DNA of 63,512 bases from Brevundimonas sp. (GTDB lineage: Bacteria > Pseudomonadota > Alphaproteobacteria > Caulobacterales > Caulobacteraceae), in assembly GCF_003248455.1 (NCBI RefSeq), contig NZ_QFNM01000023.1, forward strand, positions 1 through 63,512, given 5' to 3'. Below, in pieces: positions 59,344-63,512 of the stretch. A program made the position numbers and the translations under genes. Numbering within the stretch: the first letter of the stretch is position 1; the number at the start of each line of letters is the position of its first letter. The notes beneath the pieces were generated by a model that was not told where the DNA came from, searched no databases, and saw only the letters and a list, made by a program, of their open reading frames with translations.

Positions 59344-61029
59344 TCACGCCTTCGGGATGGACACCCAGAAGGTCGCGCCTTCGCCGGGGGCCGATTCCAC
59401 GCCGATCGACCCGGCCTGAAGCTCCACCAGCCGCTTGGCCAGGGCCAGGCCGACGCCGTGCCCTTCCAGGGCCGAACGCTCCAGCCCCAGACGGTTGAAA
59501 GGCTCGAACAGCTGGGCCTGTTTCTGCACGGACAGGCCGGGACCGAAATCGACGACCTCGATCCGCACGCAATCCTCGTCCCGCAGCGCCCGCAGGACGA
59601 CGCGCCCGCCCGAGGCGCCGTATTTGAGGGCGTTGATCGTCAGATTGGTCACGACCTGAACCAGTCGCTGGGAATCCGCCACGGCGATCAAGCCGTCGCC
59701 CTCGCACACGACGTCGATCACAGTCTTGCCGGCGTCGGGGCGAAGCAGACAGATGCGACGGACGTCCTCCAGCAGTCCGGGAATGTCGGTCGGCCGCAGT
59801 TCGACCCGAACCGAACCGGATTCGGCGCGCGCCACGTCCAGCAGGTCGTGCGCCAGGGTCTCGATCTGGCGGGCGGTGCCGACCAGCACCTCGGACATCT
59901 CGGCCTGTTGCGCCGTGATCGGCCCCAGTTGTCCCTGACGCCACAGATCGCCGATGCCGATGATCCCGGCGACCGGGCTCTTGATCTCGTGGGCGACGTT
60001 GGCCAGAAGGCGCGACTTGGCTTCCGACGCCTTCTCCGCCCTTTCCCGGCCCGCCCGCGCGCGCTCGGCCAGCACGTCGCGCTCTTCCAGCAGGGAGGCG
60101 ACCAGCAGGATCGGCATATAGCCGATCAGCACCAGCATCTGGGCCATCACGACCTGCTCAGCCCGGCTGCCCTGCCCATAGGGTCCGTGCCCCATCATCG
60201 CCCCGCCCACGGACAAGAGCGTGACCAGGATCAGGGCGAAGGCGATGCCCGCCACGCCCAGCCGCACCGCGATGATCATGAGCAGGGGCAAGAGGAAGAA
60301 GCCCGCAGAAAAATGACCGGCGAAACCGGCGTAATAGAAGCCCAGCAGGCCGGCAAGCAGCACGGCCGCCTCGACCATCTTGTTCGGACGGGTCAGACGA
60401 ACCAGGGTGGCGCGCGTCAGCGACAAACCCATCGCGCCCAAGACGGCGATGCCCAAGGCATGGCCGAACCACCAGGCCTGAAATCCCTGCCAGACCTCCG
60501 CCTGGCCCATTTGCATCTGAATCACGACGCTGCCCAGAGCGGCGGGAAGAGGCGCCAGACCCGCCGCGAAGAACAGGAAACCGGCCGCCCCGTTCAGGGT
60601 CGACAGGTTCAGCGTCGGCGCGAAGCGCCGCGCCAGCAGCACCGCCCCGACGATTTCGATCATGTTCACGATGGCGAAGGCCAGAGCCAGCAGGGGCCTG
60701 TTGCCGGCGATGATCTCTCCGATCAGGATGCTCACCGTCAGCACCCCGGCGAACGTCAGGTCGTTGGCCCGCCCCCGGCTGGTCCGCAGCCACACGGCGA
60801 TGGCGACGCCGCTCGCCCCCCAGAAGCCGGCGACCAGCCCCGCAGAACGCCCATAGGCGATGGCCGTGGCGACGAGTATGGCCACCGCCACCCCGGTCAG
60901 GACCGGAGCCAGCGGACGGAAGGCGTCCGATCCCTCGCCGCGTTCGCTCGAATATCGGCCAGCCTTCGGCGGCGCCGTCCGAGACTCGACGGGGGACACG
61001 TCGCTGTTGAGCGCACGGCTCATGATCAT
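59344..61029 (-). CDS. MASE1-type membrane histidine kinase
   Basis: ATG 61029 has AGGA nine bases upstream and is preferred to the longer frame to 61071. The 561-residue protein has about eight membrane segments over residues 40-300, of the MASE1 type. It then has a short coiled linker, the dimerisation domain with His in SRLLANVAHEIKSPVAGII (about 340-358), and the ATPase domain (NLTINALKYG, DFGPGLS, GHGVGLALAKRLVELQAGSI, shortened). No receiver is attached and no response regulator is adjacent. The signal is unknown. Confidence 0.85.
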   Translation of the reverse strand: MIMSRALNSDVSPVESRTAPPKAGRYSSERGEGSDAFRPLAPVLTGVAVAILVATAIAYGRSAGLVAGFWGASGVAIAVWLRTSRGRANDLTFAGVLTVSILIGEIIAGNRPLLALAFAIVNMIEIVGAVLLARRFAPTLNLSTLNGAAGFLFFAAGLAPLPAALGSVVIQMQMGQAEVWQGFQAWWFGHALGIAVLGAMGLSLTRATLVRLTRPNKMVEAAVLLAGLLGFYYAGFAGHFSAGFFLLPLLMIIAVRLGVAGIAFALILVTLLSVGGAMMGHGPYGQGSRAEQVVMAQMLVLIGYMPILLVASLLEERDVLAERARAGRERAEKASEAKSRLLANVAHEIKSPVAGIIGIGDLWRQGQLGPITAQQAEMSEVLVGTARQIETLAHDLLDVARAESGSVRVELRPTDIPGLLEDVRRICLLRPDAGKTVIDVVCEGDGLIAVADSQRLVQVVTNLTINALKYGASGGRVVLRALRDEDCVRIEVVDFGPGLSVQKQAQLFEPFNRLGLERSALEGHGVGLALAKRLVELQAGSIGVESAPGEGATFWVSIPKA

Positions 61030-61088
61030 GAAAGCGTCCTGACCGAAAAGCGTCAGGGCGCAAATGACCACAGGGTTCCTAACATCCC

Positions 61089-61748
61089 TTAAAGTTGGAA
61101 GTTCAACTTTCGATTGAACAACTTAACCGCCTCGGCTGCGCCGCCGTCATAGCTCCAGATTCCGCCGCTGACGGCGACGAAATCGGCGCCGGCCCGGGCC
61201 ACCTGCTCGGCCGTCTCCAGGGTGATGCCGCCGATGGCGACGCAGGGCGTCTCCACGGTTTCCTGCCAGACGGTCAGCAGATCCAGCGATGGCCGGTGAA
61301 CCGTCGCCTTGGTCGAGGTCGGGTAGAAGGCGCCGAAGGCGACGTAGTCGGCGCCGTTCTCGGCGGCGTCCCAGGCCAGATCGCGGTCGTCGTGGCAGGT
61401 GACGCCGATCATGGCGTCCGGTCCCATGATGCGCCGCGCCTCGGCCAGCGGCGCATCCCCCTGGCCGATGTGGACCCCGTCGCAGCCGGCGGCGCGCGCC
61501 AGGTCGGGGCGGTCGTTCAGGATGACCGCGACATCATGCCGGCGGCAGACAGGCGCGAGGACATCGACCGCACGTCGGATCGTGTCGTCATCGGCCGGTT
61601 TCAGGCGAATCTGCAGCGCCGCCACGTCGCCGGCCGCCAGCGCCTGGTCCAGGGTGGCGGCGAAGGCGTCCAGGTGGGAAATCGCCGGCGGCGTGATCAG
61701 GTATAGCCGGCACGGCGGGCGGTCGGGGACGAGCGAGGTCTTGGCCAT
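61089..61748 (-). CDS. thiE: Thiamine-phosphate synthase ThiE family
   Basis: ThiE joins HMP-PP and HET-P to make thiamine phosphate. The 219-residue TIM-barrel protein has LYLITPPA, ALQIRLKPADDD, the motif VILNDRPDLARAAGCDGVHIGQGDAPL (shortened: NDRPDLARAAGCDGVHIGQ, about 76-94), GVTCHDDRDL, VAFGAFYPTSTK and AIGGIT. Key phosphate and metal residues are present. No TPP riboswitch is visible in its leader. It is divergent from bfd. Confidence 0.88.
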   Translation of the reverse strand: MAKTSLVPDRPPCRLYLITPPAISHLDAFAATLDQALAAGDVAALQIRLKPADDDTIRRAVDVLAPVCRRHDVAVILNDRPDLARAAGCDGVHIGQGDAPLAEARRIMGPDAMIGVTCHDDRDLAWDAAENGADYVAFGAFYPTSTKATVHRPSLDLLTVWQETVETPCVAIGGITLETAEQVARAGADFVAVSGGIWSYDGGAAEAVKLFNRKLNFQL

Positions 61749-61838
61749 AGCCGTCCTTCCCTCCCTTGCGATCCCGCGTCAACGGCCGCAAGCGGTCCAG
61801 CGCATGAGAACGACTTGCAATCGCCTTAAAGAGTGATA

Positions 61839-61858
61839 TAGCGAACCATTCTCAGTCG
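61839..61858 (+). promoter_or_regulatory. Candidate Fur box upstream of bfd
   Basis: TAGCGAACCATTCTCAGTCG resembles the Fur-box core GCGAATGATTCTCA (12 of 14 in GCGAACCATTCTCA) and lies 20-39 bases upstream of the bfd GTG. Iron control of bfd is usual in bacteria. Confidence 0.4.
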
Positions 61859-61877
61859 GTGGATCGCGTAGAAACTC

Positions 61878-62063
61878 GTGTACGTCTGCAACTGCAACGG
61901 CCTTCGCAAGCGGGATGTGGCCCAATCCATAGAGGCGGGCGCCAGCCGGCCGCGCGACATCTTCGCCAGCCATCAATGCCAGGCGCAGTGCGCCAAATGC
62001 GTCTGCGAGATGCGCCAGATGATCCAGGACAGCCGCGAAGCCTTCGCACTCGCAGCCGAGTAG
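61878..62063 (+). CDS. bfd: Bacterioferritin-associated ferredoxin Bfd
   Basis: Bfd reduces the iron core of bacterioferritin for release. GTG 61878 starts a 61-residue protein with the [2Fe-2S] ligands CNC (residues 4 and 6) and CQAQCAKC near 34-41, giving the four Cys within CXC...CxxC. A further Cys follows (VCEM). It is upstream of bfr on the same strand, 142 bases away, the usual iron-storage pair. Confidence 0.88.
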   Translation: MYVCNCNGLRKRDVAQSIEAGASRPRDIFASHQCQAQCAKCVCEMRQMIQDSREAFALAAE

Positions 62064-62205
62064 GACCGCCATCTCGCGCGGTCGAAAATCACTCGCACTA
62101 TCAATGCGATGATAAGAAGTCGCAAGTAAACAATGCGCGCTCCGATGTGGTATGGCGTCGGCTGACGGCGACCGATGCGCCGTGACGAGACCAAGGACCA
62201 TGGCC

Positions 62206-62706
62206 ATGAAGGGCGACCCCGCAATCCTGCGCACGCTGAACGCGGTGCTCACCAACGAACTGACGGCGGTGAACAAGTATTTCCTGCACGCCCGGATGTT
62301 CGAAAGCTGGGGCCTGGCTCATCTGGGACACGTCATCTACGAAGAATCGATCGGCGAGATGAAGCACGCCGACATGCTGATCAAACGCATCCTGTTCCTG
62401 GACGGCCTGCCCAATCTGCAGGACCTGCACAAGCTGAAGGTGGGCGAAGATCCCATAGAATGCCTGGGCGCCGATCTGCAGCTGGAGCTGGACAGCCGCG
62501 CGACCACCGCCGCCGCCGTGACCCAGTGCGAGGAGATGCGCGACTACGTCAGCCGCGACCTGTTGATGAAAATCCTGGCCGACACCGAAGAGCACATCGA
62601 CTTCCTGGAAAACCAGCACAAGCTGATCGAACTGATGGGCGCGCAGAACTATCTGCAGGCGGCCATGAAGGAGATCGTGCCCGACGGCGCGGCCACCGGA
62701 AACTGA
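62206..62706 (+). CDS. bfr: Bacterioferritin Bfr
   Basis: Bfr stores iron in a 24-mer with heme. The start at ATG 62206 (AAGGA at 62193-62197, eight bases away) is preferred to ATG 62200. The 166-residue protein has the ferroxidase ligands in ELTAVNKYFLHARM (Glu about 18) and EESIGEMKHADMLIKRILFLDG (shortened: IGEMKHADMLIKRI, with heme Met about 52), and the second site TEEHIDFLENQ. A TATCA-N6-TGATA palindrome near 62099-62114 could be an operator. Confidence 0.92.
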   Translation: MKGDPAILRTLNAVLTNELTAVNKYFLHARMFESWGLAHLGHVIYEESIGEMKHADMLIKRILFLDGLPNLQDLHKLKVGEDPIECLGADLQLELDSRATTAAAVTQCEEMRDYVSRDLLMKILADTEEHIDFLENQHKLIELMGAQNYLQAAMKEIVPDGAATGN

Positions 62707-62765
62707 TGGGAACCGCCGTTCGATCCGCTCATTAGCCTTTCACAAGGGCCAAGCTGGAGCGCGCC

Positions 62766-63305
62766 ATGACCGATATCGACGACGCCATCGACGACGTGCG
62801 CGACGCCGCCGCAGACCTGCTGAACAGCGAGGGACGCAGCGCCGGCCATGTCGCGGCGGGCATCGCCCTGACCGTCGGTTTCGCCCTTCTGGCCCACACC
62901 ATCGCCTCGGGCGCGTTGAAGCCGCGGCGCGATTTCAAGCAGGTGCGCGACGGGGATCTGCCGATCACCGAAAAGCCGAAAGGGGCGTTCAGCCTGATCC
63001 TGCCGGCGGTGTTTTCGGCGACGACCCTGTCGGCCGTGCGGGTGTGGAACGCCCCGCCGCAGAAGGCGCGTACGCGCGCCATGGGCCTGTGGGTCGCGGC
63101 CCAGACGGTGAACGCCATCTGGCTGGGCCTGCGCCCCGCATCGATGGCGCGCCAGGTCGTCGCCGCCATGTCCTCGGCCGGTCTGGCCGCCGCCTTCGCC
63201 CACGAGGCGCGCAAACTGGACGAGGGCGCCGGCAAGATGGCCGCCCCGACCGGTTCGGGCGTGCGGCTGGGCAACTTCCTGCATCGCAAGGCCGACGAGG
63301 CGTAG
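62766..63305 (+). CDS. Membrane protein of unknown function (179 aa)
   Basis: The protein has four hydrophobic segments near residues 28-48 (HVAAGIALTVGFALLAHTIA), 75-95, 105-125 (LWVAAQTVNAIWLGLRPA) and 128-145, with an acidic N-terminus (MTDIDDAIDDVRDAAADLL). The arrangement recalls small TspO-type membrane proteins but no specific motif allows that assignment. It lies 59 bases after bfr. Confidence 0.6.
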   Translation: MTDIDDAIDDVRDAAADLLNSEGRSAGHVAAGIALTVGFALLAHTIASGALKPRRDFKQVRDGDLPITEKPKGAFSLILPAVFSATTLSAVRVWNAPPQKARTRAMGLWVAAQTVNAIWLGLRPASMARQVVAAMSSAGLAAAFAHEARKLDEGAGKMAAPTGSGVRLGNFLHRKADEA

Positions 63306-63426
63306 TCGGTCCCGGCATGAGCGCGCGTCGCCTTGCCCTTTGTCGGGGCTTCCTCTAGGGATCGCGCCCTATTCGCCTCGGCCCGGAACGGGTGCGAGCG
63401 CGCAACCCTATTCCCGATGTGACCCC

Positions 63427-63512
63427 ATGAAGATCAACGGCAACACCATCAAGCCCGGCATGGTCCTGCAGCACAACGGCGGCCTGTGGGTCGTCACCAA
63501 GGCCAGCCACGT
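63427..63512 (+). CDS. efp: Elongation factor P, 5' part only
   Basis: The first 28 codons are visible: MKINGNTIKPGMVLQHNGG and LWVVTKASHV. This is the N-terminal KOW-like domain of EF-P, which relieves ribosome stalling at proline runs. The gene continues beyond the window, so the modified Lys loop just beyond these residues is not seen. Confidence 0.88.
   Translation, partial: MKINGNTIKPGMVLQHNGGLWVVTKASH

Noticed and set aside
61749..61877. TPP riboswitch in front of thiE
   Set aside because: CTGAGA occurs on the minus strand, but the other conserved TPP elements are absent.

Overview
The window looks like a chromosome segment of a Caulobacterales alphaproteobacterium, most likely Brevundimonas or a close relative. 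The base composition is high in G+C. The gene set includes fliX next to flgI-cheL-flbY, fliK-flgD-flgE followed by the CtrA inhibitor sciP, a class I lysyl-tRNA synthetase and a zinc-free DksA. LexA boxes are of the alphaproteobacterial GTTC-N7-GTTC type, flagellar promoters are sigma-54, and CtrA-type sites are visible. The genus is an inference from gene content, not from a database search.

Region 1 (1-6182) is the right end of a prophage. It holds the end of a tail protein gene, small late genes, two membrane proteins (holin candidates), a GH19 endolysin, a nested Rz/Rz1 spanin pair and terminators. On the opposite strand lies a cassette with a 52-residue membrane protein and a ClpP-like serine protease, bracketed by two near-identical palindromes. 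A two-gene cassette behind a LexA box follows. The prophage ends in a 3' fragment of tRNA-Cys, the probable attachment site. The integrase and the other end lie outside the window.

Region 2 (6.2-15.1 kb) is core chromosome: an SPOUT RNA methyltransferase, tRNA-Asn, dksA, the fliX/flgI-cheL-flbY flagellar block, an EAL phosphodiesterase, an ABC-F ATPase, a group III truncated hemoglobin and a ParDE-type toxin-antitoxin locus whose toxin gene is frameshifted. Region 3 (15.1-25.6 kb) holds uvrA behind a LexA box but broken by a deletion of about 50 bases, a complete Mla/MCE lipid transport operon, and a two-gene operon of a radical SAM DNA-repair protein and a covalent uracil-DNA glycosylase (UdgX), also behind a LexA box. 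Region 4 (25.6-34.0 kb) is flagellar: flgKL and fliK-flgDE diverge from two well-matched sigma-54 promoters, followed by sciP with a CtrA box.

Region 5 (34-63.5 kb) is mixed housekeeping and accessory: mnmA, a TonB-dependent receptor, a response regulator lacking the phospho-acceptor Asp, an HxlR regulator, thioesterases, queC-queE-queD and queA for queuosine, a CBS-domain hybrid histidine kinase, a ligase-associated exonuclease, an S24 repressor-like protein, lysS, Lrp with dadA, pdxH, aroC, a MASE1-type histidine kinase, thiE, bfd-bfr for iron storage and the start of efp.

The most distinctive items are the SOS-controlled radical SAM/UdgX operon, the prophage ClpP-like cassette, the prophage SOS cassette at the attachment site, and the lesions in uvrA and parE. 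Coordinates come from reading the sequence directly; no homology search was possible, so family names rest on recognisable motifs.
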